In this document: positions 55,054 through 64,000 of the stretch, piece after piece
Position numbering within the stretch: the first letter of the stretch is position 1
Layout of the letters: each line of letters opens with the position of its first letter
NCBI GenBank assembly: GCA_016721765.1
Contig: JADKHO010000004.1
Coordinates: 62,001-126,000 of the forward strand
DNA from: Bacteroidota bacterium
GTDB lineage: Bacteria > Bacteroidota > Bacteroidia > UBA4408
Direction of reading: 5' to 3'
Length of the DNA stretch: 64,000 bases
The notes under the pieces: model-generated
Database searches by the model: none
The model's input: the letters and a program-made list of their open reading frames with translations, nothing else
What the model was told of the DNA's origin: nothing
Made by a program: the position numbers and the translations under genes

Positions 55054-58000
55054 CTATTCCGTCAACACAATTTTCTCCATTTTACGCTTTCCATCCACCG
55101 TTAATTCATAATAATAAACCCCGGCAGCCATTCCTTTAGCATTAAATAACACCTGATGAATTCCTTCTGCTTCTGTTGTATTCACTAAGGTTTGCACCTT
55201 TTCACCAAACACATTAAAGATTTCTAGTGTTACATCTGCTTTTGTTTTAAGTAGGTAAACAATATTCGTCTCAGCAATAAACGGATTAGGGTAACAACGT
55301 GTATAAATATCCGCTACTTCCGCTTTTGCTTTTTTCTTAACAACGGCCTTGCCCGATACAAACGACTGACGATCTCCATCCCCATCAGGTGTTTCGCCAA
55401 ATAACAATACACCATTATCCAACCAATTTACATGTTCCATTTCAATAGTATTACCATTCTCATCCTTCACCTGAATAGCAGCCAAGTTTTGACCGTTATC
55501 AATCACAATACTAAAATCATTACTCAAAGGTAAATACATGCTTGGAATAACAATGGTCATTACGTTTGATGCGTTAATTGTAGTTGTATAACTTACGTTG
55601 TTACGCATTTTCCAGTATTCTCCATACTCTTTCACGGTCCGGAAAGTAAGCCCATTCGGCAATTGACTCACAAACAAACGTTCCGCCCACAATTTAAAAT
55701 CACGTGTTGGGTGAATCAATAAATTGGTAGGTGCTCCATTAGCTAAATTCTTTTCCACACAATATAACCAACGACTCACATGTCTAGGATAATTGGCTGA
55801 GTCAACCTTATCCGAAACTTGTGCATCCGAAATGGTCATAGGTATTTCCAAAAGATCTGTCACATCGCCTTCAAATACCATATCCTTGTGCGCAAGGTAA
55901 GGGAATGCAGTTAAAACATCATTACCACTCATACTTGAACTGTATTTGTAGCCCAAATCTTTCATGGCATTAATTTGTTGGTTGTGCTGATACAAATATC
56001 CTGGACGGTACGATTCGATGCTAATACCTAAATCTGTATCCAATAAACTTTTAGAAACCTCTACTTCACCATATACAGAAGCGCCTACGGTAAAGTTTCC
56101 ATTATAATGAGGCAAGTAATTAGTAACCGTATTTCCCGGAGCACCAATAGCTACAATCGATTCAATATCCATATCCGGGAAATGGCCTACAGAGTGACTA
56201 GCAACTTCCATATTTTTCGACAATAAATACTGGCGTTGAGGCGTATATCCGGTCCAAAAATCACCCGCCACGAAATCGTGAATGTAATGCGTAGTAATAA
56301 AATAAGTAGCTCGGATATTTAAAGAATCCTCATAATCAGCATTAGCAGGCATTAACAAACAAGAAGTTGCAGCATCGATATCGTGGGTCATCATAATAGT
56401 AGCTTTGGTATCACCCGGGCTGGTATGCTTCCACACAGCATTAGGCACATATTGCGCATATAAAGCCTTTATCCAAAATATAAATACATCCGTTGAAGGT
56501 TCAAAACCATTCGAAAAAGTACGTTGTGCATTGTAATCTAAATTTAGTTGTGGACGCAAAACCAAATCCTTTAACGACATTCCCAATGCATAAGCATATC
56601 CATTGTGATAATGATTTTTAGTAATTGCTACATTTCCATCTTCATAAAAAGCAAGTGGTGTAGCTGTTGTAAGCGAATAACTTCGTGTATCGAAAATCGA
56701 AGGATTATTATTTCTTCCTAAACTGATTTTTTGTTCCAGCGTATCGTCAAACCAGCGCAAAGAAGCATCATTGCTACCCATATTCCAACTCATTTGGTAA
56801 CGTGTTGTGGAACTAAAATATCCATTCACCCCAAATACAAATTTAATGTCATTGTTTTTCATACGTGGTAATATAATTACACCACCATGCTTCACATAAT
56901 TTGAGATAACACTATCTTCATAGGCTGTAAAAGCAACACTATCTAACCATGAAGTACATAAAATCATAGGATAATTTTGAACCACATCCAAGCTGCTGGA
57001 AACAATGTACGGTATACCGGCAACATCCATAATATGTTTTGCACTAAATAAGTTGTTTTGAAAAGTTTCTCCATTTCGAGCGCTAAAATCCAAAATTGCC
57101 GCACTTCGCGATTTGGATTGTGTACTTACTACAATTTCATTGGAAGTGGCAGTAATTGGAGAGGTGCATGATTTATTGCTGGTAACCCTACATGTAATTT
57201 TATCGCCGCTTACCGCAAAATCTGTAAACATTGTTGATTTTGTTGCGCCTGGTAATGCAATTCCATTTCTAAACCATTGATAAGTTGGTAGCGAACCTCC
57301 GTTCAAAACTGTAGCAGAAAAATTCGCTGTGGTTCCTTCAACAACACTATTGGGTCCTGTAATTGTTATTGAAGCAGAAAAGCTTGATACGGTAATTGTT
57401 TTAGTTGCTGATGTTGCTGTAGGTGTGGATACACAAGGCAAATTTGAGGTCATCACACAATAAACCTTTGCTTGGTTTGTTAAGTTACTTACAACAAAAT
57501 CTCCTGTAGTTGTTCCTACACTCACATTGTTTACAAACCACTGGTAACTAGGATTAGATCCTCCATTCACCGGATTGGGTGTAAACGTAACAGGATATCC
57601 CACACAAGTAGAAGTACCGCTAGTAGTTAAAGTAACACTTGGAACTAAAGCTGTTCCCGAAAAAGACCTGTTTCCACTAGGATTTGTGCCACTTACAGGT
57701 GTTTTCAAACCAGCAACATTTCCTACCACCGTAATCGCACTTGTTGGAATGCTTGCATCAAAAGTATTTCCTGCACAAATAGCCGGAGAAATATCATAAG
57801 CTAAGAAAAAATAATACGAATCTAAATCCAAATTGCTAACACCGCCAATATTAAAAGTGATAGTGCCGGCAGGATTTGCAATGCTATCCTTAAGTGTTGC
57901 AGTTGCAAAATCATTTACTGTATTAAAATATAATTTAGCTGCAGTTACAGCTGCATTATTCGAATTGTTCATGTTAAACTTAATCTGGCTAACTCCCCAT

Positions 58001-61000
58001 CCACCGATATTATTGGTAGTCCCCCCATCAAACTGACCCCACATAATTTGCTGATTTTTTGCACCCGGATTTAAGGTTCCGGTAACTTGATAAAATCTGC
58101 TTTGCAAATACTTGGCGTTGGTGATGCTTACAGTTTGGATGGCTGAAGTTGCAGTTGCTTCCGAAACACACATCAAATCTGATGTCATTACACAATAAAC
58201 ATTCACCGTTGAAGTAATATTAGTAAGTGTAAATGTACCTGATGTTGTTGCCATCATTATCCCATTCACATACCAATCAAAGCTTGGTGAATTTCCGCCA
58301 TTCACAGCACTTGCAGTAAATACAGCAGCATTACCGGCTGTTACAGTGGTTTTATTACTCGAAATACTTACCGAAGGCACCAACACCGTTGATGAAATAA
58401 TACGATTACCGGCCGGATTGGCATCAGTAGTTACAGAATAATTTCCTGCAATGTTTCCATTGATGGCGATGCCGTTTGTTGCAACCACCGCATCCAATTC
58501 ATTTCCGTCGCACACACCATCCGCCGCAATATCATAAGTTAAAAAGAAATAAACAGACCCTAATTCTAAATTGCTAACTCCGGCAACTGAGAAAGTAATT
58601 GTTCCGCTTGGATTGGCAATACTGTCCTTAAGGGTAGCACTCGCAAAATCATTACTGGTGTTGTACCACAATTTGGCTGCAGTAACATTTGCGTTATTAC
58701 TGTTACTCATTATGAACGACAATTGGTTTACACCCCATCCATTGGGAGCGGTAGTAGCAGCACCATCCAATTTTCCATAAATAATTTGTTGATTCACCGC
58801 GCCTGGCACCACGCTGCCACTTGCCTGATAAAAAGTACTGGAGCCATATTTGTAACCCTGAACAATTATCGTTTTGATTCCCGAACTTATTGATTGTGGA
58901 ACTGCACAAACTAAATCAGAGGTCATGATACAATATACGGTTGTTTGGTGCAAAAGATTGCTTAGCTCATAACTGCCAGTGGTGCTGGTGGTATACACTC
59001 CGTTCACATACCAAGCATAAGAAGGGTTTGCTCCTCCATTTACCGGATGTGGAGTTAAAATAACTGAACTACCAGGTGTTACATTATTTACATTTTCGGT
59101 AATGCTAACCGATGGAACAATAGGACTTGCCACCACAGTGCGGCTTCCAACAGGGTTTGCATCGGTAGTTACCGATTTTGGTCCGGCAATATTTCCGCTA
59201 ATGTTAATTCCATTCAAGGGAACTGAAGCATCCAAAATATTTCCATTACACGGACCTGATGCTGCAACATCATAAGCTAAAAAGAAATAAACCGATCCCA
59301 ATCCTAAATTACTAATACCGGCAATCGAAAAATTAATCGTTCCAAAAGGATTGGCAATACTATCTTTTAAAATAGCCGTTGAAAAATCATTTACCGTATT
59401 ATAATACAATTTAGCTGCAAGCACATCTGTATTGGAACTGTTTGCCATTGCAAATGATAATCCGCTTACTCCCCAACCACCGGTAAATGCTGATGGCGCA
59501 CCATCTAATTTCCCATACATAATTTGCTGATTTTTTGCGCCGGGAACAACTGTTCCACTTACCTGATAAAAAGTACTAGAACCATATTGATATCCGGCAA
59601 TTGTAACAGTAACATTTTTTGTGTTAGATGTCAATTGTGCATTTGAACATGCCAAGTTTGAAATCATCTTGCAATACACATTGCTTTGAACTGTAATGTT
59701 AGTTAAGGTAAATGCGCCATTGTTGGTAGTTGTAAGTACATTGTTTACATACCAGTTATAAGTTGGATTGCTACCGCCGTTAACCGGTGATGGTGTGAAC
59801 GTTACCGAACCTCCCGAAACCACCGAATTAGCACTCGCAGCAATACTTACTGAAGCTGGGGTACTTACGGTTGAAACAGTTAAATATCCTGTAGGATTAG
59901 ATCCGGAGGTAACTGATTTCTGACCGGCAATATTACCAACAATAGTAATTCCATTGCTTGCAACTGAGGCATCTATAATGTTACCACTACAAACACCCGA
60001 AAAAGCCATATCATAAGTTAAAAAGAAATAAACCGATCCGGCCCCCAAATTGCTTACTCCTCCAATATTAAATGTGATAACACCGGTAGGGTTAGAAACA
60101 CTATCTTTTAAAGTGGCCGTAGAAAAATCGTTAACAGTATTGAACCAAAGCTTCGCCTTAGCAATATTGGCATTGTTAAAACTAGTCATGTTAAATTTTA
60201 AGGCACTTACTCCCCAGCCTCCTGAATTATTGCTGGTGGCAGCATCAAATTTGCCATATAAAATTTGGTTGTGCTTAGATCCCGGTGCAACAGTACCAAG
60301 CACTTGATAAAATGTACTTGCTGAATATTTATAGCCTTGAACACTAATTGTTTTTGTAACCGATGTTGCAGTTGTTGGCGAAACACACAATAAATTGGAT
60401 GTCATTATACAATAAACCGTTGTTGTCGAGGTAATATTTGTAAGCGTCAAAGCGCCTGAATTAGTAGTAAAAAGTGAGCCGTTCACATACCAGACATAAG
60501 ATGGCGCCGAACCGCCATTCACCGGTGTTGGGGTTATAGTAGCAGAGCCACCAGATATTACACTGCTGCTGCTCGTTACAACAGTTACAGATGGTGTTAA
60601 TACGGCTGTAGAAATAACACGATTTCCACTTGGATTTGCGCCGCTTGTTACGGATTTTAATCCTGCAATATTTCCAATTACATTAATGGCGCTTGGTGGT
60701 AAAGAAGCATCAAGCGTATTACCGCAAGTAGCTAATGTTGCAACATCATAGGTAAGGAAAAAATAAACGGAAGTCATATCCAAGTTACTTACTCCCGGCA
60801 CATTAAACGTAATAGTTCCACTCGGATTTGAAATACTATCTTTTAAAATTGCGGTCGAAAAATCATTTACAGTATTATACCAAAGTTTAGCTTTAGTAAC
60901 ATTAGCATTATCGGTATTCACGGTAACAAAACTCAATGAACTAACTCCCCATCCGCCCGAAGCAGTTGAAACAGCTCCATCAAACTTACCATAAAGGATT

Positions 61001-62637
61001 TGTTGATTTTTTGCGCCCCACAATACATTCCCACTTACTTGATAAAAGGTGCTTGCTCCATACTTATATCCGCCTACCGAAATGGTCTTGGTTGCCGATG
61101 TTACTGTTACAGGCGAAACACAAGGCAAGTTGGATGTCATAATGCAATACGCAGTTGTTGTGGCGGTTATATTTGTAATAGTATATGCCCCCGAATTTGT
61201 TGCTGTTAACACACCGTTTACATACCAAGCATAAGTAGGATTACTACCGCCATTGGTGGGTGTAGGCGTTAAAGTTACTGAACCGCCCGAAGGCACTGAA
61301 CTACTGCTAGTGGCAACATTAATAGCCGGTGCAAATGACGCTGTCGCAATGGTTCTATTACCGCTTAAGCTAAGTGAAGTTGCCGTTTTTATTCCGGCAA
61401 TATTTCCGGTTATGGTTATGGATGAGGCCGGCACTGTAGCATCTAACACATTGTTATTACATCCAGATTCTGCAATATCATACGTTAAAAAGAAATATAC
61501 CGAAGTAAGTTCTAAATTACTCACTCCCGGAATCGAAAAAACAATGGTACCACTCGGATTTGAAATACTATCCTTAAGTGTAGCTGTCGCAAAATCGTTT
61601 ACAGTATTGTACCACAATTTTGCCTTTGTAACAGTAGCATCATTGGTATTATTCATACCAAATGCAAGCGAACTTACTCCCCACCCACCGGCAGTGGTAG
61701 TGCTTGCTCCATCAAATTTTGCATATATAATTTGTTGATTTTTTGCGCCTAAAGCAACTGTTCCGGTTACCTGATAAAAAGTACTTGCACTGTATTTATA
61801 ACCTTGCACATTTATGGTCTTTGTTGAAGATGTTGCTGTTAAAGGCGACACACAAGCTAAATTGGATGTCATCACACAATACACAGTAGTCGCAGTGGTA
61901 ATGGAATTTAGCACAAAATCACCTGAAGTGGTTGCAGTATTAATACCATTTACATACCAAGTATAAATAGGATTTGCTCCACCATTCACCGGTGTTGGTG
62001 TTAAAGTAACATTGGTTCCGGGTATCACCAAATTGCTGCTCGGAAGAATGCTAACCGAAGGTACTATAGCTGTTGTTGAAATAGTTCGGTTTCCACTTGG
62101 ATTACTTCCACTAATCGGTGATTTCAATCCGGCAACGTTTCCAATCACCGTAATTCCGCCACTTGGGATGGTGGCATCTAATACATTTCCATTACAACCT
62201 GTGGCTGCAATATCGTAAGTAAGGAAAAAATAAACGGATACCAATTCCAAACTATCAACATCCGCTATATTAAATGCAATAGTTCCACTTGGATTTGAAA
62301 TACTGTCTTTAAGGGTGGCTGTTGCAAAATCATTAACCGTATTGTACCATATTTTTGCTTTTAGCACATTCGCATTATCCGAATTGGCCATGGTAAAAGA
62401 TAGGGAACTAATTCCCCATCCACCCACAAAGGTGGTGGTTGTTCCATCAATTTGCCCCCAAAGAATTTGTTGATTTGTGGAGCCTAGGTTTACTGTTCCG
62501 GTATTCTGAAAGAATCTTGCTTGCGAATATTTAAATCCGGCTTGTGACTCTATTGCGAACGCAAAAAGAAAGAAAAAGGCAATTTTAATGATTCGAATAG
62601 GTGTTTGTTTTTGGTGGTAATCTTGGGTTTTTGTCAT
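55054..62637 (-). CDS. Giant T9SS-secreted polysaccharide deacetylase-like protein
   Basis: About 2,527 residues. A signal peptide (IIKIAFFFLFAFAIESQA) precedes seven tandem modules of ~220-230 residues. Each opens like GYKYSASTFYQVTG, contains LWYNTVNDFATATLKDSI and VYFFLTYDIA, and ends with an Ig-like segment (NPTYAWYVNG, YCIMTSNLPC). An eighth Ig-like domain, a ThuA/amidotransferase-like fold (AAILDFSARNGETFQNN) and a NodB-type CE4 deacetylase domain follow: MTHDID, the metal-binding HSVGH and SYRPGY. A T9SS sorting domain closes it (CYPNPFIAETNIVYLL). It probably removes acetyl groups from an extracellular or cell-wall glycan. I prefer the ATG at 62637; an in-frame ATG at 62679 would give a longer leader. 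Confidence 0.87.
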   Translation of the reverse strand: MTKTQDYHQKQTPIRIIKIAFFFLFAFAIESQAGFKYSQARFFQNTGTVNLGSTNQQILWGQIDGTTTTFVGGWGISSLSFTMANSDNANVLKAKIWYNTVNDFATATLKDSISNPSGTIAFNIADVDSLELVSVYFFLTYDIAATGCNGNVLDATIPSGGITVIGNVAGLKSPISGSNPSGNRTISTTAIVPSVSILPSSNLVIPGTNVTLTPTPVNGGANPIYTWYVNGINTATTSGDFVLNSITTATTVYCVMTSNLACVSPLTATSSTKTINVQGYKYSASTFYQVTGTVALGAKNQQIIYAKFDGASTTTAGGWGVSSLAFGMNNTNDATVTKAKLWYNTVNDFATATLKDSISNPSGTIVFSIPGVSNLELTSVYFFLTYDIAESGCNNNVLDATVPASSITITGNIAGIKTATSLSLSGNRTIATASFAPAINVATSSSSVPSGGSVTLTPTPTNGGSNPTYAWYVNGVLTATNSGAYTITNITATTTAYCIMTSNLPCVSPVTVTSATKTISVGGYKYGASTFYQVSGNVLWGAKNQQILYGKFDGAVSTASGGWGVSSLSFVTVNTDNANVTKAKLWYNTVNDFSTAILKDSISNPSGTITFNVPGVSNLDMTSVYFFLTYDVATLATCGNTLDASLPPSAINVIGNIAGLKSVTSGANPSGNRVISTAVLTPSVTVVTSSSSVISGGSATITPTPVNGGSAPSYVWYVNGSLFTTNSGALTLTNITSTTTVYCIMTSNLLCVSPTTATSVTKTISVQGYKYSASTFYQVLGTVAPGSKHNQILYGKFDAATSNNSGGWGVSALKFNMTSFNNANIAKAKLWFNTVNDFSTATLKDSVSNPTGVITFNIGGVSNLGAGSVYFFLTYDMAFSGVCSGNIIDASVASNGITIVGNIAGQKSVTSGSNPTGYLTVSTVSTPASVSIAASANSVVSGGSVTFTPSPVNGGSNPTYNWYVNNVLTTTNNGAFTLTNITVQSNVYCKMISNLACSNAQLTSNTKNVTVTIAGYQYGSSTFYQVSGTVVPGAKNQQIMYGKLDGAPSAFTGGWGVSGLSFAMANSSNTDVLAAKLYYNTVNDFSTAILKDSIANPFGTINFSIAGISNLGLGSVYFFLAYDVAASGPCNGNILDASVPLNGINISGNIAGPKSVTTDANPVGSRTVVASPIVPSVSITENVNNVTPGSSVILTPHPVNGGANPSYAWYVNGVYTTSTTGSYELSNLLHQTTVYCIMTSDLVCAVPQSISSGIKTIIVQGYKYGSSTFYQASGSVVPGAVNQQIIYGKLDGAATTAPNGWGVNQLSFIMSNSNNANVTAAKLWYNTSNDFASATLKDSIANPSGTITFSVAGVSNLELGSVYFFLTYDIAADGVCDGNELDAVVATNGIAINGNIAGNYSVTTDANPAGNRIISSTVLVPSVSISSNKTTVTAGNAAVFTASAVNGGNSPSFDWYVNGIMMATTSGTFTLTNITSTVNVYCVMTSDLMCVSEATATSAIQTVSITNAKYLQSRFYQVTGTLNPGAKNQQIMWGQFDGGTTNNIGGWGVSQIKFNMNNSNNAAVTAAKLYFNTVNDFATATLKDSIANPAGTITFNIGGVSNLDLDSYYFFLAYDISPAICAGNTFDASIPTSAITVVGNVAGLKTPVSGTNPSGNRSFSGTALVPSVTLTTSGTSTCVGYPVTFTPNPVNGGSNPSYQWFVNNVSVGTTTGDFVVSNLTNQAKVYCVMTSNLPCVSTPTATSATKTITVSSFSASITITGPNSVVEGTTANFSATVLNGGSLPTYQWFRNGIALPGATKSTMFTDFAVSGDKITCRVTSNKSCTSPITATSNEIVVSTQSKSRSAAILDFSARNGETFQNNLFSAKHIMDVAGIPYIVSSSLDVVQNYPMILCTSWLDSVAFTAYEDSVISNYVKHGGVIILPRMKNNDIKFVFGVNGYFSSTTRYQMSWNMGSNDASLRWFDDTLEQKISLGRNNNPSIFDTRSYSLTTATPLAFYEDGNVAITKNHYHNGYAYALGMSLKDLVLRPQLNLDYNAQRTFSNGFEPSTDVFIFWIKALYAQYVPNAVWKHTSPGDTKATIMMTHDIDAATSCLLMPANADYEDSLNIRATYFITTHYIHDFVAGDFWTGYTPQRQYLLSKNMEVASHSVGHFPDMDIESIVAIGAPGNTVTNYLPHYNGNFTVGASVYGEVEVSKSLLDTDLGISIESYRPGYLYQHNQQINAMKDLGYKYSSSMSGNDVLTAFPYLAHKDMVFEGDVTDLLEIPMTISDAQVSDKVDSANYPRHVSRWLYCVEKNLANGAPTNLLIHPTRDFKLWAERLFVSQLPNGLTFRTVKEYGEYWKMRNNVSYTTTINASNVMTIVIPSMYLPLSNDFSIVIDNGQNLAAIQVKDENGNTIEMEHVNWLDNGVLLFGETPDGDGDRQSFVSGKAVVKKKAKAEVADIYTRCYPNPFIAETNIVYLLKTKADVTLEIFNVFGEKVQTLVNTTEAEGIHQVLFNAKGMAAGVYYYELTVDGKRKMEKIVLTE

Positions 62638-62701
62638 TTTTTTAAATGAAGTAATTAATCTTAGGGTTAATTTTAACATAATTGATTGATATACAAGGTT
62701 A

Positions 62702-62709
62702 CAAAGGTA
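62702..62709 (-). promoter_or_regulatory. -7 box of the deacetylase gene
   Basis: The minus strand reads TACCTTTG (TAnnTTTG type), about 65 bases upstream of the preferred ATG at 62637 and 23 bases upstream of the ATG at 62679. Confidence 0.5.
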
Positions 62710-62888
62710 CGAAATTTCAGCTTACGCAGATGTTAAATTTTGCCGTTATAAATCTAATTTTAATCGATAAAATTTAATTTTTGCGACATTAAGTTCATTA
62801 AATAAAATTTTCTGTTCATGGTTTAAACGCAAGAAGAATAAAAAAGGTTGCCTGATTTACTAACAATTTTAAAATAGCTAAAATCCTT

Positions 62889-62896
62889 TACATTTG
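62889..62896 (+). promoter_or_regulatory. -7 box of kmo
   Basis: TACATTTG matches TAnnTTTG, 33 bases before the kmo ATG. Confidence 0.5.
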
Positions 62897-62928
62897 CGCC
62901 TTCTAAAAGCGTTAAAAAAATTATTAAC

Positions 62929-64000
62929 ATGAAAAAAAATATAACACTCATCGGTTCGGGTTTGGTGGGTTCGCTCCTATCCATTTTTTTATCTCGCAGA
63001 GGACATAAAGTCGCAGTTTACGAGCGTCGATCAGACATGCGCAAAGAAGCAATAAGTGCAGGCAAATCAATTAATCTCGCCTTAAGCGACCGGGGTTGGA
63101 AAGCGCTCGATTTAGTTGGCATTGGTGATGAAATTCGAAAAATTGCTATCCCCATGTATGGTAGATTTATTCACAATTTGGATGGCACATCCGGATATCA
63201 AGCTTATGGTAAAGAACAACAGGCAATTTATTCCGTTTCTCGAGGTGGTATTAACTGCAAACTAATGGATTTAGCAGAAGCCGAAAAAAATGTTAGCCTG
63301 CATTTTAACCAACGCTGCGAAAAAGTGGATCTAAAAACAAGTCAGGCGGTTTTTGAACACAACGAAACTAAACTTCAAACGGCGATTCAATCTGATATTA
63401 CCATTAGTAGCGATGGTGCTTTCTCAGCCGGTCGTTTATCCATGCAATTGAGCACCGACCGTTTTAATTACAATCAATATTACATCGATTGTGGTTACAA
63501 AGAATTAACTATTCCCGCAGCAAAGGACGGCAGTTTTCAACTCGAAAAAAATGCTTTGCACATTTGGCCAAGAGGCAAATTCATGATGATTGCATTACCA
63601 AATTTTGATGGCAGTTTTACGTGTACCTTGTTTTTTCCTTTTGAAGGTGAACAATCCTTTGGGGCTATTAAAACAAAAGAGGATGTATTGCCATTCTTCC
63701 AAAAATACTTTAGCGATGCAGTTCCTTTAATGCCCACTTTGGTGGAAGATTACATGAACAATCCTACAGCTTCTTTGGTTACTGTAAAATGTTTTCCATG
63801 GACAGTGGATGATAAATTTGCCTTAATTGGCGATGCAGCGCATGCCATAGTTCCCTTCTTTGGACAAGGCATGAATTGCGGATTCGAAGACTGTACGGTG
63901 CTAAATCAATTATTAGATACCCACAACGAAGATTGGGCTACCGTTCTAAAAGAATTTGAAAAAAGCCGTAAACCCGATTCGGATGCCATTGCGGATTTGG
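62929..64000 (+). CDS. kmo: Kynurenine 3-monooxygenase (3' end beyond window)
   Basis: 357 residues are visible and the frame is open to the window end. The N-terminal FAD-binding Rossmann motif is ITLIGSGLVGSLLSIFLSRR. SINLALSDRGWKALDLVG is typical of kynurenine 3-monooxygenase. The second FAD motif ALIGDAAHAIVPFFGQGMNC carries the GD signature of flavin hydroxylases. The enzyme hydroxylates kynurenine with NADPH and oxygen on the tryptophan-to-quinolinate/NAD route found in many Bacteroidota. The C-terminal segment lies outside the window. Confidence 0.93.
   Translation, partial: MKKNITLIGSGLVGSLLSIFLSRRGHKVAVYERRSDMRKEAISAGKSINLALSDRGWKALDLVGIGDEIRKIAIPMYGRFIHNLDGTSGYQAYGKEQQAIYSVSRGGINCKLMDLAEAEKNVSLHFNQRCEKVDLKTSQAVFEHNETKLQTAIQSDITISSDGAFSAGRLSMQLSTDRFNYNQYYIDCGYKELTIPAAKDGSFQLEKNALHIWPRGKFMMIALPNFDGSFTCTLFFPFEGEQSFGAIKTKEDVLPFFQKYFSDAVPLMPTLVEDYMNNPTASLVTVKCFPWTVDDKFALIGDAAHAIVPFFGQGMNCGFEDCTVLNQLLDTHNEDWATVLKEFEKSRKPDSDAIADL

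Noticed and set aside
57575..62218. Many plus-strand ORFs opposite the giant deacetylase gene
   Set aside because: They recur at the same place in each duplicated module and are antisense echoes of it.

Overview
The window comes from an AT-rich Bacteroidota genome. The evidence is: many secreted proteins ending in the type IX secretion (T9SS/Por) C-terminal sorting domain (a YPNP motif followed by a beta-sandwich tail); TAnnTTTG promoter -7 boxes; a fused ribBA; and a kynurenine 3-monooxygenase gene. It is mostly accessory DNA. Only tRNA-Arg, ribBA, kmo and probably katG look like ordinary chromosome.

Region 1 (1-8.77 kb) reads as an integron gene-cassette array. Eight attC-like imperfect inverted repeats of about 130-210 bp each begin with an R''-like xxxAAC-AGC and end with a GTTxxx R' box. 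They separate short cassettes that all read rightward, most with one gene: a VapB/VapC-like pair, secreted and membrane hypotheticals, a HEPN-like protein, an ankyrin protein and one ORF-less cassette. At most cassettes the first bases complement the last bases, as expected for excised circles. No integrase is in the window; it would lie to the left. An IS110-family element sits inside the sixth attC. Its upstream non-coding region can be read as a bridge RNA: one loop matches both halves of the attC target and the other matches both ends of the element.

Region 2 (8.8-22.2 kb) holds katG on the minus strand, then a rightward defence cluster: DUF262/HNH protein, HsdM, HsdS, GIY-YIG protein, a winged-helix/nucleotidyltransferase pair resembling AbiEi/AbiEii with two palindromic operators, HsdR and a PLD-family nuclease.

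Region 3 (22.2-52.6 kb) is built around a recurring recombination module: a leftward HTH+RecA-like ATPase, a divergent MerR-like protein, a ~59-residue protein and a large serine recombinase. Copy 1 (22.28-26.24 kb) is intact. Copy 2 (48.6-52.56 kb) has frameshifts in all three large genes and ends in tRNA-Arg(ACG). A short third remnant of the recombinase 3' end lies at 36.2 kb. Between them lie a CHAT-protease protein split by a frameshift at an A7 run, T9SS surface proteins, two decayed YgjP-type metallopeptidase fragments, and a four-gene Lamassu/ABC-three-component-like system (SMC/Rad50-like ATPase with zinc hook, middle protein, PD-(D/E)XK nuclease, convergent DNA methyltransferase). 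The layout suggests an island grown by repeated insertion.

Region 4 (52.6-64 kb) has tRNA-Arg and ribBA. Three ~292-bp tandem repeats follow, flanked by a second, decayed copy of the ribBA 3' end and its terminator. Then come a ~2,530-residue secreted protein (seven duplicated modules plus a NodB-like deacetylase domain) and the start of kmo.

All family names rest on motif reading by eye; no database search was run.
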